The notes beneath the pieces are model-generated. The model was not told the DNA's origin, did not search any database, and saw only the letters and a list, made by a program, of their open reading frames with translations. DNA of 61,405 nucleotides from Terriglobales bacterium (GTDB lineage: Bacteria > Acidobacteriota > Terriglobia > Terriglobales > Acidobacteriaceae), in the NCBI GenBank assembly GCA_035651995.1, contig DASRER010000047.1, positions 1 to 61,405 of the forward strand, in the 5' to 3' direction. Shown here piece by piece: positions 8,523 through 17,809 of this stretch. The translations under genes were made by a program, and so were the position numbers. Each line of letters opens with the position of its first letter. Position 1 is the first letter of the stretch.

Positions 8523-10124
8523 ATGAAGCGCATCTTTGCTTTCGCCGCCACTTTGCTGTTCACCATCTTCCCTGCCGTCGCCCAGCATGTGCAAGATCCT
8601 CCGTTCGGGCGGCCTGAGGCGACGGTGGATCTCGCTACCCGCGAGGGCGCCGCCTTGGTGAACGGGCAGTGGCGATACAGCGACGTCAAGATCGTGGAGG
8701 TGGACGGGCGCGCAGTAGGGTCCGACTTGCGTCCGAGCGGCCCGCCGAATCGGACGTACGATTACACGCCCAAGGCGAATGGCGCCGGCTTCGACGACTC
8801 CGGCTGGCCGGCGATTGATCCGACCACGCTCGATGCCCGTCGCGGCAACGGCAAGGTCAGCTTCGCCTGGTACCGGATCAACGTTACGGTTCCGCCTAAG
8901 GTCGGCAGCTTCGATCCAACCGGTTCCACGCTCGCGTTCGAAATTGTGATCGACGACTATGCCGAGGTCTGGGTAGACGGCAAGCTCCCGCTCGTCCTCG
9001 GGCAAGCAGGCGGGCAAGTCATAAAGGGTTTCAACGCACCCAACAAAGTGATCCTCACGCGCAATGCGCGCCCGGGTCAGCGCTTCGAGATTGCCGTGTT
9101 CGGGATGAACGGCCCGATCAGCGCCTCGCCAAACAATTTCATCTGGATCAAGTCGGCCACTCTGGACTTCTACAAGCCCAGTGCCAACGACACACCGAGT
9201 GCGGGCAGGATTGAACGCATCGATCCTGCGATTGATCAGATCGTTCCACGCGAAGCCAAAATCGAGAAGCTTGCCGGCGGCTTCCTGTTCACCGAAGGTC
9301 CGGTGTGGGTGCGCGATGGCGGCTATCTGCTCTTCAGCGAGCCCGATAACAACCTGATCTGGCGCTACACACCCGACGGTGAACTATCCATCTACCGCAC
9401 TCATTCCGGCTACAGCGGTCTCAACATCGGTGAATACCACCAGCCTGGGTCCAACGGCCTCACTCTCGACAAAGATGGCCGGCTCACCATCGACGAGCAC
9501 GGCCGCCGGCGAGTGGTCCGCCTGGAGCGCAACGGCGTGGTCACAGTCCTCGCCGACCGATACGACGGCAAGCGGCTGAACAGTCCGAACGATCTCGTCT
9601 ACAAGTCCGACGGCTCGCTCTACTTCACCGATCCGCCGTTCGGCCTCGCCAAGGTCTACGACGATCCGGCCAAGGAGCTTCCTTACAGCGGCGTCTTTCG
9701 CGTGGCGGATGGCCACATCACGCTGCTCACCAGGGAACTCAAGGGCCCCAACGGCATCGCGTTCTCCCCCGACGAGAAATATCTCTACGTCGGCAATTGG
9801 GATGAGCAGAAGAAAGTCGTAATGCGCTACGACGTGCAGCCTGACGGAACGCTCGCCAACGGCAAGGTGTTCGCTGATTTCACCAGCACGCCCGGCGAAG
9901 ACGCGATCGATGGCCTGAAGGTGGATGAGCGCGGGGACGTTTATGTCTCCGGTCCCGGCGGGCTTTGGATCGTCTCGCCGGAAGGCAAGCGCCTGGGCAC
10001 GATCGTTGCGGCCGAGCATCCGCACAACATGGCTTGGGGCGACGACGACGGCCGCACGCTCTACATGACGGCCCGCAGTGGTCTATACCGGATCCGTTTG
10101 AACGTGGCGGGCGTGCACCCTTGA
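8523..10124 (+). CDS. secreted SMP-30/gluconolactonase with N-terminal jelly-roll domain
   Basis: The 533-residue product has a signal peptide (1-20), an N-terminal beta-sandwich resembling galactose-binding jelly rolls (about 55-220), and a C-terminal six-bladed SMP-30/gluconolactonase propeller (about 245-530). Expected metal-site elements are visible: E in LFTEGPVW, N in LNSPNDLVY, N in KGPNGIAFS and D in IDGLKVDERG. The family hydrolyses lactones in a divalent-metal-dependent way; the actual substrate is unknown. The carbohydrate-like domain may hold it to a glycan or polyol. AGGAGCC precedes the ATG. It sits between the HbpS-cupin gene (9 bp upstream) and the DUF417 gene (16 bp downstream), so co-transcription is likely. 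Confidence 0.9.
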   Translation: MKRIFAFAATLLFTIFPAVAQHVQDPPFGRPEATVDLATREGAALVNGQWRYSDVKIVEVDGRAVGSDLRPSGPPNRTYDYTPKANGAGFDDSGWPAIDPTTLDARRGNGKVSFAWYRINVTVPPKVGSFDPTGSTLAFEIVIDDYAEVWVDGKLPLVLGQAGGQVIKGFNAPNKVILTRNARPGQRFEIAVFGMNGPISASPNNFIWIKSATLDFYKPSANDTPSAGRIERIDPAIDQIVPREAKIEKLAGGFLFTEGPVWVRDGGYLLFSEPDNNLIWRYTPDGELSIYRTHSGYSGLNIGEYHQPGSNGLTLDKDGRLTIDEHGRRRVVRLERNGVVTVLADRYDGKRLNSPNDLVYKSDGSLYFTDPPFGLAKVYDDPAKELPYSGVFRVADGHITLLTRELKGPNGIAFSPDEKYLYVGNWDEQKKVVMRYDVQPDGTLANGKVFADFTSTPGEDAIDGLKVDERGDVYVSGPGGLWIVSPEGKRLGTIVAAEHPHNMAWGDDDGRTLYMTARSGLYRIRLNVAGVHP

Positions 10125-10140
10125 AGGCCAGGAGAAAACG

Positions 10141-10632
10141 ATGAGCACGGCAGGTCCCCAATCCATTCCCGTGGCTGCCCCGCGCGCCTTTGCCGGCGTC
10201 GAGAACGCAGGCAAGCTCATCGCACGTTGCGGGCTTGTCCTCGTGCTGGTGTGGATCGGCGCCATGAAGTTCACTGCCTACGAAGCCGAAGGCATCCGGC
10301 CGCTGGTCACCACCAGTCCGTTGCTGTCGTGGGCGTACAGCGTCTTCAGCGTGCGCGCGTTTTCGAACCTGCTGGGCATTGTCGAGATCTCGACCGGGTT
10401 GCTCATCGCGCTGCGGTTCGTTTCCGCGCGTGCAGCCGCGATCGGCAGCGTGCTTGCGCTCGGCACCTTTCTGACGACGCTCAGCTTCCTGTTCTCGCTT
10501 CCCGGATGGGAGAAGAGTCTGGGTGGCTTCCCTGCTCTGAGCGGCAGCGGAGGCTTCCTGCTGAAGGACCTGGTGCTGCTTGGCGTGTCGGTCTGGTGCC
10601 TCGGCGAGGCGCTCCAGGCAATCCGGCGCTAG
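10141..10632 (+). CDS. DUF417 (YkgB/RclC-like) inner membrane protein
   Basis: The 163-residue product has four predicted membrane helices and the DUF417 signatures VWIGAMKFTAYEAEGIRPLV and SPLLSW, plus FLLKDLVLLG near the C-terminus. The Escherichia coli member RclC belongs to the reactive-chlorine resistance operon, so a link with oxidant stress is reasonable but indirect. An AGGAGAAAACG site precedes the ATG. It is the last gene of the plus-strand cluster. Its 3' end overlaps by 4 bp the convergent NTF2-like gene. Confidence 0.85.
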   Translation: MSTAGPQSIPVAAPRAFAGVENAGKLIARCGLVLVLVWIGAMKFTAYEAEGIRPLVTTSPLLSWAYSVFSVRAFSNLLGIVEISTGLLIALRFVSARAAAIGSVLALGTFLTTLSFLFSLPGWEKSLGGFPALSGSGGFLLKDLVLLGVSVWCLGEALQAIRR

Positions 10633-11078
10633 CTGGGCCCCGACTCGGCCCTTGCTTGGCGAAGTCGCTCATCGAGCATCTGCGGCGGCAGGTCGGCGTT
10701 GTTGATAAAGATGGCGATCCGCCATTTGCCGTCCGCACCCTTCTGCCAAACCTCCATGTAGCGTTGCCGCGTGGTGACCGGATCGCCGCCCGTTTTCGGT
10801 GTGAGCGTGAGTTCGTGCCATCCCCAGTCGTAGGCGACGTTACCAAATATCTGAATGTCGATAATGATTACGGCCAGTCGAGCTTCATATCGGGCGAATA
10901 GCTCTCGCACACGCCACTCCAGGGCGTTGCGGGCCTCTGCCCCGAAGAAGCTCGGCTCGCCAACGCTGAAGTCGGCGAAGCCATCGCCGAAAACCGAGAG
11001 TAGCCGGTGCACATCCCCAGTATTAAAAGCCTCGCGGTACTCGGTCTTGGCGACATTGATGGCGTAGATGTCATCCAT
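10629..11078 (-). CDS. NTF2-like (SnoaL/DUF4440-type) protein
   Basis: The 149-residue cytoplasmic product has the cone-shaped NTF2 fold pattern: a helix with YREAFNTGDVHRLLSVF, a central strand segment, and the terminal signature YMEVWQKGADGKWRIAIF typical of DUF4440/SnoaL-like proteins. Members act as small enzymes or ligand binders; no catalytic residues can be assigned here. The 3' end overlaps the convergent DUF417 gene by 4 bp. The 120 bp to the next minus-strand gene show no recognised signal. Confidence 0.82.
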   Translation of the reverse strand: MDDIYAINVAKTEYREAFNTGDVHRLLSVFGDGFADFSVGEPSFFGAEARNALEWRVRELFARYEARLAVIIIDIQIFGNVAYDWGWHELTLTPKTGGDPVTTRQRYMEVWQKGADGKWRIAIFINNADLPPQMLDERLRQARAESGPS

Positions 11079-11198
11079 GGCTCGGCCGGTGAATTCTAGT
11101 CCGGTGGACGGCTGACATCATCACCCGAAGTCAGATTTTTTACGTCAGGCGGAGGTCCGGCTGGCGCTCATGTCTTCTCCTGCGCCGCTCGATGAAAT

Positions 11199-13157
11199 TT
11201 AGCGCTCAGCCTGCGATGTTGCGCCGCCCTTGGCTTGCCGGACCCTTGCGGTGACCTTGAAGCGCAAGGTCGGAAGCTCATCGGCCTTGGCCGGAGCTTT
11301 GATGCGCCACACAATGCTCTCGCTCACTCCACCGGCAGGCAGCGCCTCCCAATCCCGCAAGGCCGCCGCATAGGCAAAAGCTGCGCCCGCGCCGGTTTTT
11401 CCGTTCGGGGCGTTGAGGATGGAGCCATCAGGCGTGACCTGTTCGACCGCGACCACAATCGGCCCATAGATCGGCTGGTCAGACTTGTTCCTCAGCCGCA
11501 CGGGAAGATCGAGGGCCCCCGCCGGCGCTGAATCCCGCAGAGGATCGAGCCACACCTCGATCTTGTCGCTCACATCAGCCTCGACCAAGGCGGGCGCTGG
11601 CTCGGCGGTTGCACTGGCGCTATCAAGATGGCCCGGGCGGTTGGACTCGGGGCGGGTAACGCGGACCGCCGCTGTCCAGACCTGATAGGTTCCCGTGCGC
11701 CCGTCTGTCCAAAAGGGACGAAACATCCCGTCCCGATCGGTGGCGAGCGCGAGATAGTCACCGCCGTTCACGCGTCCGCCGCCGTTGGTGAAGGAAATGG
11801 AACGGTTGTTGACGGCGGCGCCGATCACCTTGCCGAGAGCATCCGCCGGATAGGTTGGCTGAGAGCTGATCCGAACCGGCGGCAGGAAATTCTCGCCGCC
11901 GTCGAGCGACACTGAGAGATAGCGGTGAACCAAAGGTGTTTCCCTGCCGGCCGGAGTTTCGCGCGTGTCTGAGAAGGAGACGGCGAGAATGCCCTCGTTA
12001 TTCACCGCCACCGAGGGCATGAACTGATCGCCGGCGGTAAGGCTCCCGGCGTAGATCATGCTCGGCTTCGACCAGGTTTGGCCGCGGTCGGAGGAGTAGG
12101 ACAGCATCACGCGAGCATGGTGCTCTTCCGGATACTGGTCGGTGTACTTCTGGGGGCCTGTTGTCGGGCTGTAGAAGCGGTCAGCCCACACCATGTAGAC
12201 CCGGTCCCTGAACGCGCCGTTGGAATTATCGATGGCGAAGAACGGAAAAATCATGAACGGTCCCAGGAGTTCCGCGCCACCCTGGAGTTTGAATTTTTGC
12301 GGCGCGGAGAACGTCGCTCCGCCGTCCTTCGAAGTAGCGAACCAGTAGTGATACTTCTTGCGCTCGCGCAGCTCCGGAGTCGTTCCCTTCGGCATGTCGT
12401 TGGGAAACTCCACGTAGGGAACGAAGAGCTCGCCATCGGTGAACAGCGCAGGATTCATGGCGTTGATGCCGCGCGTGGGCATGTCGTGGTTGTTGGCGAC
12501 ATCGACGAAGCCGATCCATGTGCGGCCATCGTCGTGCGAACGGATGACGCCCACGTGATAGTCGAGCTTTGGATGACCTGGCTCTCCTCGTTTCCCATAC
12601 AGGGCACTGACGTACACATTCCCCGCGAAGCGGCCGGTGGAGTGATCAACCACCACCTGCTCGTGATCACACATGGGCAGCGTCTGCACCTTGCTCCAGG
12701 TGGCGCCGCTGTTTTCAGAGCGGTAGAAGAGCAATCCGAGCTTCCCTTTCTCACTCTCGCCGAGGCTCATAAAGTAAGCGGTCCCCGTCCGCCCCCATGC
12801 CACCATGGGGTCGCCGCCGCCGAGCGCCTCGAGTTCCGGGTAGCGCACGCGCTTCCAGCTGTTCCCGCCGTCGCTGCTGCGGAACCCAACCGATTCCCAC
12901 GGTCCATGCCGGCCGGCGGCCTGCTCACCATCCAGAGGGAACGCAGCGCGCGTCAGGATGCCACCGCCGAGCACATTCATCGGATTGGTCGGATCCACGG
13001 CAAACATGAGTTCCGCGATGATCCCGTCCGTCTGGGGACTCACCAGAACGTTCGGGCCTACGATTACCTTCACCTGATTGTCCGCGGCGATCTCAGAGCT
13101 GCCGAGCACGACGGGCGCGCACATCAACGCGATGGTGGCGACTACAGCGAGCTTCAT
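11199..13157 (-). CDS. secreted BNR/Asp-box (sialidase-fold) repeat protein
   Basis: The 652-residue product has a signal peptide (MKLAVVATIALMCAPVVLG) and a beta-propeller built from repeated Asp-boxes, for example SSDGGNSW, SENSGATW, SHDDGRTW, SKDGGATF, SSDRGQTW and SLDGGENF. This is the exo-alpha-sialidase or VPS10-like propeller fold, but no sialidase Arg triad can be assigned, so enzymatic activity is unproven. A C-terminal region after about residue 500 looks like an Ig-type beta-sandwich. The ATG at 13157 is chosen because AGGAG lies 7 nt upstream; an ATG 6 nt earlier is too close to it. It follows the TonB receptor gene in the same orientation (79 bp gap). Confidence 0.85.
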   Translation of the reverse strand: MKLAVVATIALMCAPVVLGSSEIAADNQVKVIVGPNVLVSPQTDGIIAELMFAVDPTNPMNVLGGGILTRAAFPLDGEQAAGRHGPWESVGFRSSDGGNSWKRVRYPELEALGGGDPMVAWGRTGTAYFMSLGESEKGKLGLLFYRSENSGATWSKVQTLPMCDHEQVVVDHSTGRFAGNVYVSALYGKRGEPGHPKLDYHVGVIRSHDDGRTWIGFVDVANNHDMPTRGINAMNPALFTDGELFVPYVEFPNDMPKGTTPELRERKKYHYWFATSKDGGATFSAPQKFKLQGGAELLGPFMIFPFFAIDNSNGAFRDRVYMVWADRFYSPTTGPQKYTDQYPEEHHARVMLSYSSDRGQTWSKPSMIYAGSLTAGDQFMPSVAVNNEGILAVSFSDTRETPAGRETPLVHRYLSVSLDGGENFLPPVRISSQPTYPADALGKVIGAAVNNRSISFTNGGGRVNGGDYLALATDRDGMFRPFWTDGRTGTYQVWTAAVRVTRPESNRPGHLDSASATAEPAPALVEADVSDKIEVWLDPLRDSAPAGALDLPVRLRNKSDQPIYGPIVVAVEQVTPDGSILNAPNGKTGAGAAFAYAAALRDWEALPAGGVSESIVWRIKAPAKADELPTLRFKVTARVRQAKGGATSQAER

Positions 13158-13236
13158 GGGCATTCTCCTGTGCCCGCCGTGCGAAGTGCGCCCTCCCCCG
13201 GGCGAGCGCACTCCGCACGGCAGCAACCCTCAAACG

Positions 13237-16200
13237 TCAGAATGACAATCGTAGCGAGAACTGCATGGACCGCGGTCCACCCAGCTGATACAAGCCGTTG
13301 AACCCGGCGTTGGGCGCGGCAGTCCCTCCCAGCGCGGTTCGCAGCATCGTCGGCGGCACGCCAAACGTGCTGGGAATCGAGTAATCCGTGCCGGTGTTGC
13401 TGAAGCCGATGGGGAAGCCGAACATCGGATGGTTGAAGATGTTGAAGACCTCCCACCTGAACTGGAGCTTCAGTGCCTCGTTCAGATTGAAGTTGCGCCC
13501 CAGCGAGAAGTCGGTCTGGTAGATCGCCAGTTCGCGCAGCCGATTGCGGCCGAAATTGCCGTCACGCGCGGGAACGCCCGGCAGCCCGGGAAGCGACGGC
13601 GGATCTGTGAACGCGGCGGCGTTGAAGCGTCTTCCGCCCGGCACGGTCGGATCGTTCACGATAATCGGAACACCCGGAACCAGGTCAGGATGCGGCAGCG
13701 TCGCCAGGCCCTCGACCGTCACGACGGCTACCTTGCGGATGTCCACTGGCCTGCCGGTCTGGGCATGGGTCAGGCTGGAGATAGACCAATCGCGCAGTAT
13801 CGGTTTCAGCGCCGGCGCCTTGACCGCCGGTACGTTGTAGGTCAGCGCCGCCGAGAAATTGTGCCTGATGTCGAAGTCCGCGTTCCCGCGCACGATGTCA
13901 AAGTTGAAGTTGTCGCTGGAGACAGCATCCAGGGCATGCGACCACGCGTAGTTGACCAGCGCCTGCAATCCGTGGGTGAGCGTGGTTTTGTACTGAGTCT
14001 GCAGCGAGTGGTAATCGCTGCTAGGTCCATTCGCGGAGAACGCGATCGACCCGAAGTTGGGATTCGGCCTGGGGCCGGTGGCCAGCCCCGCTGGCTGATT
14101 GAGTAACGGCGACATCAGCAGGTCGCGCCCGGCAGATGCAACATAGGAAAACGAAACCGCCTGCGACGATCCCAGCGCCTGCTCCAGGCTGACGTTCCAA
14201 TGCAATGTGTACGGCAGCGCCAGGTCCTCGGCAAAGCCGCGAACGGTGCTGGTTGTCGGCAATGTGATGGGCGCGAAAGGCGGCGGAGCGGCGATCGCGC
14301 TAGCCGCAGGGAACGTAACGTTCGGCAGGATGGAGCTTCGGCTGAACGGCCACGCGTTTGCTGCCGTGCCAGTCCCCAGGTCGTAATAGACGCCGAATCC
14401 CCCGCGGAGCACGGTTTCATAACCGGCACGCTGCCGCAGGCGGTAAGCGGCTCCCAGCCGAGGCGCAAACGCGGCGTAGTAAGTCTTGAACAGCGGCGTG
14501 CCCGGGGGCGCCAGCGTCGCCTTGGTTACATCTTTTCCAACAATGCCGACGGCGAGCGCAGGGTTGTGCCCATCCGCCTCCGTCGGGGCCGGATTGATGT
14601 CCCAGCGCAGCCCCAGGTCGAGCGTTAGCCGGGGCGTCACTTTCCAGGTGTCCTGGGCATAGGTAGCAACGTTCAAAAAGCGAGGACGCGCCGGCTGGAA
14701 TGCGGCCACCAGAAACAGATTGGCGGCCCCGCTGGCGACGTTGGCTTCCGTAAGGTAGTTGTAGACGTGCTGGTCCTGGGCGGCGTAGTAAGGCGCCAGG
14801 CGGCGAATGTCGACGCCGAACTTGAAGTGATGCGCGCCCTTCAGCAACGAAACGTTGTCGACGATGTTGAACTGCCGCTGCACGTTATCGGAGAACAACC
14901 CCTGCAGCGTCAGGCCGACATTCTGGCCGCTGAGAATAAAACTGATGTTCCCCGTGCCGGGAAAGCCGCTGGTCATGTAGAGCGGGTCCACCGGAACGCC
15001 GCCGTTCAACGCGCGCTGCGACCCGATCTCGGGTGTTCCCTGCCGGCTGTAGTTGAAACGCAGCTCGTTGTTCAGGCTGGGTGTGAACGCCGAAGTTGCA
15101 CCCAGCGTCAGGGTCGAAGTGTGCGCCTCGATGGCAATCACGCTGAAAGAGCCGCTTTCGTTGCGCGAGGGAGAAACGTTGTAGCGGCCGAAGAGCGTCA
15201 GCTTGCTGTTGACGATGTGGTCCAGGCGGACGCTGGTCGCGTCGGAAGATCCTCGATTGGAGACGCCGAAACTGAAAGGCGCAAAACCGCTCGGCTGGCC
15301 GCCCGCGGTAAGCAGTTCCGGCCCGGTGGGCAGGGGGAACGCGTTCATCACGGGCTTCAGCCCCGCCGAGGCGAGCGTGCGAAGCCTCAGAGACGGGACG
15401 TTCTGTGTGCCGACGAACGGCAGCACCAGCCGCTGGCCTTCATACGAAAAGAAGAAGAAGCTGCGATTGTGGCCGTCATAGATCCGCGGGATGAAGATCG
15501 GGCCGCTGAAGGTTCCGCCATACTGGTTTTGGCGGAGCGCCGGCTTGGGCGCCGGTTTCTTGTTGAACCAGTCGCGCGCATCGAGCGCATCGTTCCGCAA
15601 GTAGTCGAACGCAGTGCCGTGAAATGCGTTCGTCCCTGATCGGGTCACCACCGACACTTGCCCGCCGGGCTGGCGGCCCGATTCGGCCGTGTACGAGGAG
15701 GTCTGGATTCTGAATTCCTCCAGCGCATCCACCGACACCAGGTTGTTGGTGCCGCCCAGGGCGCTCAATCCAGGATATCCGCCTGCCAGCGCCAGGTTCG
15801 TGGCGCTTCCCAGGATCGGACTCGAGCCGATGTTGGCGCTCACGCCGTCCACGATGAAGTAGTTGGTACCGGCTCTCTGCCCGTTCACACTGAACTGCCC
15901 CAGGTCGGTGCTGAAGGAGGCGGCGGAAACGGTTGCGCCCGGCGTAAGTAACACAAGCGACTGGAAGCTGCGCCCGTTCAGCGGCAGGTTGCCCACGAAG
16001 TTGCGGTCCACAACCGTCCCGACGGCTGACGACTCAGTGTTGATGAGCGGCGCGCCGGCCGACACGGTAATGCTCTCCGAGGCGGCGCCGACGGGGAGAG
16101 CGAAGTTGATCGCGAGCACGTCCTGCACGTGCAGCGTGACGTCCGGCTTGAGCGCCGTCTTGAACCCCTGCTTGGATACTTCGATCTGATAGGTGCCCGG

Positions 16201-16413
16201 CGCAAGGTTCGTGACGCTGTAAATGCCTTCACCATTGGTCTGCGTGGTTGACCGGCTTCCCTTTTCCACGTCAGCAATGGTCACCTTTGCGCCCGCAATC
16301 ACGGCCTGCGATGCGTCCACCACGCGGCCTGTAATCGTGGCGCCCGTGCTCTGCGCGGTTGCGACGGCAGAAAGAAGCAGACAAAGGAAGAGTAAGGCAG
16401 CACAACCGCGCAT
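13237..16413 (-). CDS. Oar-like TonB-dependent outer membrane receptor with carboxypeptidase-regulatory domain
   Basis: The 1058-residue product has a signal peptide, a CarboxypepD_reg beta-sandwich (about 22-105: ITGRVVDASQAVIAGAKVTI), a plug region (about 110-240) and a long beta-barrel ending in aromatic SLRLSF, the usual outer-membrane C-terminus. The acidobacterial Oar-like signature with FSGPIFIPRIYDGHNRSFFF is present. Such receptors import large ligands or export proteins through the outer membrane using the TonB system; the ligand is unknown. ATG 16413 has an AGGAGG site 6 nt upstream, better than the GTG at 16440. The RskA-like anti-sigma and ECF sigma genes lie directly upstream and probably control it. 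Confidence 0.93.
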   Translation of the reverse strand: MRGCAALLFLCLLLSAVATAQSTGATITGRVVDASQAVIAGAKVTIADVEKGSRSTTQTNGEGIYSVTNLAPGTYQIEVSKQGFKTALKPDVTLHVQDVLAINFALPVGAASESITVSAGAPLINTESSAVGTVVDRNFVGNLPLNGRSFQSLVLLTPGATVSAASFSTDLGQFSVNGQRAGTNYFIVDGVSANIGSSPILGSATNLALAGGYPGLSALGGTNNLVSVDALEEFRIQTSSYTAESGRQPGGQVSVVTRSGTNAFHGTAFDYLRNDALDARDWFNKKPAPKPALRQNQYGGTFSGPIFIPRIYDGHNRSFFFFSYEGQRLVLPFVGTQNVPSLRLRTLASAGLKPVMNAFPLPTGPELLTAGGQPSGFAPFSFGVSNRGSSDATSVRLDHIVNSKLTLFGRYNVSPSRNESGSFSVIAIEAHTSTLTLGATSAFTPSLNNELRFNYSRQGTPEIGSQRALNGGVPVDPLYMTSGFPGTGNISFILSGQNVGLTLQGLFSDNVQRQFNIVDNVSLLKGAHHFKFGVDIRRLAPYYAAQDQHVYNYLTEANVASGAANLFLVAAFQPARPRFLNVATYAQDTWKVTPRLTLDLGLRWDINPAPTEADGHNPALAVGIVGKDVTKATLAPPGTPLFKTYYAAFAPRLGAAYRLRQRAGYETVLRGGFGVYYDLGTGTAANAWPFSRSSILPNVTFPAASAIAAPPPFAPITLPTTSTVRGFAEDLALPYTLHWNVSLEQALGSSQAVSFSYVASAGRDLLMSPLLNQPAGLATGPRPNPNFGSIAFSANGPSSDYHSLQTQYKTTLTHGLQALVNYAWSHALDAVSSDNFNFDIVRGNADFDIRHNFSAALTYNVPAVKAPALKPILRDWSISSLTHAQTGRPVDIRKVAVVTVEGLATLPHPDLVPGVPIIVNDPTVPGGRRFNAAAFTDPPSLPGLPGVPARDGNFGRNRLRELAIYQTDFSLGRNFNLNEALKLQFRWEVFNIFNHPMFGFPIGFSNTGTDYSIPSTFGVPPTMLRTALGGTAAPNAGFNGLYQLGGPRSMQFSLRLSF

Positions 16414-16495
16414 GCAGGGCCTCCTGTTGGGAAGGTTCACGGCTTTCCTGCATGTACGGCGGGGCCTGCCGACTCTGTACCACCGCTGTTCAAGT

Positions 16496-17809
16496 TCACG
16501 GGTGGTTCGGCTTCGACCTGAGGGACGCGAACAGGAGCTGCTGACCGCTTGGCTTCTGGCTGCCGCCAGGCGGTTCGACGGTTACGAAGATGGCGTCAAC
16601 CTGCGCCAGCGCCTTTGGATCGTCGAATTTCAGCACCCAGCGCTTGTTCGCTTCGTTGTCGAGATAGAAGATCCCCATGTTGAGCGGGCGTTTATCGGTG
16701 AACCCGCGCCGGCCCCAGGCCTGGAATATGCTGGCATCACGCAACGCAGGTTTCTGGTCCAGATCGAACGCGTAGAAAATGAGCGACTTCCCTTTCGTAT
16801 AGAAAACGCGCCCGAAGGGCTTCTCCTTGTTACCGGCGCCATCCACGTCATAAACGTCGGCAATGTAGAGATCGCGGGCGCCCATCAATTCACGCACGTC
16901 GCGGTCCTGCGCCAGGAACTGCTTCGCCTGCTGATGTGAAATCTCGCTTTCGGCAAGGCGCGCCGTAAGCTCGTCGATGTGCTTCTGGAGCGCGGCTGTT
17001 TGCGTCGCTTCCGCCGACCGCGACTCGCGCAGCGCGTCGTACCTTGCTTGCACCAGCTGAAGCGCACCCTGCGCCTCCTGGACCCTTTTGGCGAGGGCGT
17101 CGCGTGCCTCGACCGCCGCTGCGTATTGCCCCTGCAGCGTCGAGATCTGCTGGCTTGCCTGCCGTGAGGATTCCGTTTGTTGCCTCCTCAGCGTTGAAAT
17201 CTCACCCGTCCTGCGCTCCAGCTCTGTCGAAAGCCGCTTCACCTCGGCGGAGCGGCTCTCGAAGTCCTGCTCGAGCACGTCCTGCTGCTGTTTAAGGCGC
17301 TCGACTTCGGCACGCAGCGCGACTGAGGGTGGCGGCAGCGGCATGACGATCTCGACTGGCGCCGCGCGATGAGCAGTCACGTACGACGCAAGCGAGATCA
17401 AACCGATCAGGATCGCCGCGGCAGCGTAACGGATCTCCTGATACCAAGGTCGCCGCTGCCACCATTTCAATCCAGCTTGCCGGGCAGTCACTGTGGAGCG
17501 CAGCGGATGCTTGTGTGCGTACTCCCCGCTCTGCAGCCGTGCAAACAGTTCCTTCTTCGCCAATTCAGGCGACCACCCCGGCTCCGGCTGGTTTTCCGGC
17601 CCGTCGGGCATCAGCAGCGCCATTCCGGTGCGGGCGATCTCGCGATAGCGGTGAAGTTCCTCGCGGCAGTTGCCGCATTGCGCGAGATGGTCTTGCAGCC
17701 TGCTCCATTCATGGTCCGACAGTGATCCGGAAGTGGCCAGAGCGCACAATTCCGAATACTCCTCGTGGCGATTCATCTCTGGACCTTGCCGCTCTGGATT
17801 ATGAGTCAT
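16496..17809 (-). CDS. membrane anti-sigma factor: zinc finger, TM helix, long coiled coil, RskA-type domain
   Basis: The 437-residue product starts with a cytoplasmic ZAS domain (H41-x3-C45-x2-C48), then one membrane helix (about 126-146). A long periplasmic coiled coil follows (about 166-300, rich in Gln, Glu, Arg and Ala heptads). The C-terminal domain (about 320-430) matches anti-sigma-K/RskA: FQAWGRRGFTDKRPLNMGIF and ending FVTVEPPGGSQKPSGQQLLF. It should hold the neighbouring ECF sigma factor at the membrane until regulated proteolysis. Its start overlaps the sigma gene by 11 bp, indicating coupling. The inserted coiled coil is unusual for RskA proteins and may measure envelope spacing or recruit a partner. 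Confidence 0.88.
   Translation of the reverse strand: MTHNPERQGPEMNRHEEYSELCALATSGSLSDHEWSRLQDHLAQCGNCREELHRYREIARTGMALLMPDGPENQPEPGWSPELAKKELFARLQSGEYAHKHPLRSTVTARQAGLKWWQRRPWYQEIRYAAAAILIGLISLASYVTAHRAAPVEIVMPLPPPSVALRAEVERLKQQQDVLEQDFESRSAEVKRLSTELERRTGEISTLRRQQTESSRQASQQISTLQGQYAAAVEARDALAKRVQEAQGALQLVQARYDALRESRSAEATQTAALQKHIDELTARLAESEISHQQAKQFLAQDRDVRELMGARDLYIADVYDVDGAGNKEKPFGRVFYTKGKSLIFYAFDLDQKPALRDASIFQAWGRRGFTDKRPLNMGIFYLDNEANKRWVLKFDDPKALAQVDAIFVTVEPPGGSQKPSGQQLLFASLRSKPNHP

Noticed and set aside
10867-11074. Second short frame within the NTF2-like gene
   Set aside because: It lies in another frame of the same coding region; the 149-codon frame has clear NTF2-like sequence.
12078-13301. 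407-codon open frame on the plus strand
   Set aside because: It is antisense to the BNR protein and the repeated Asp-boxes are only on the other strand.
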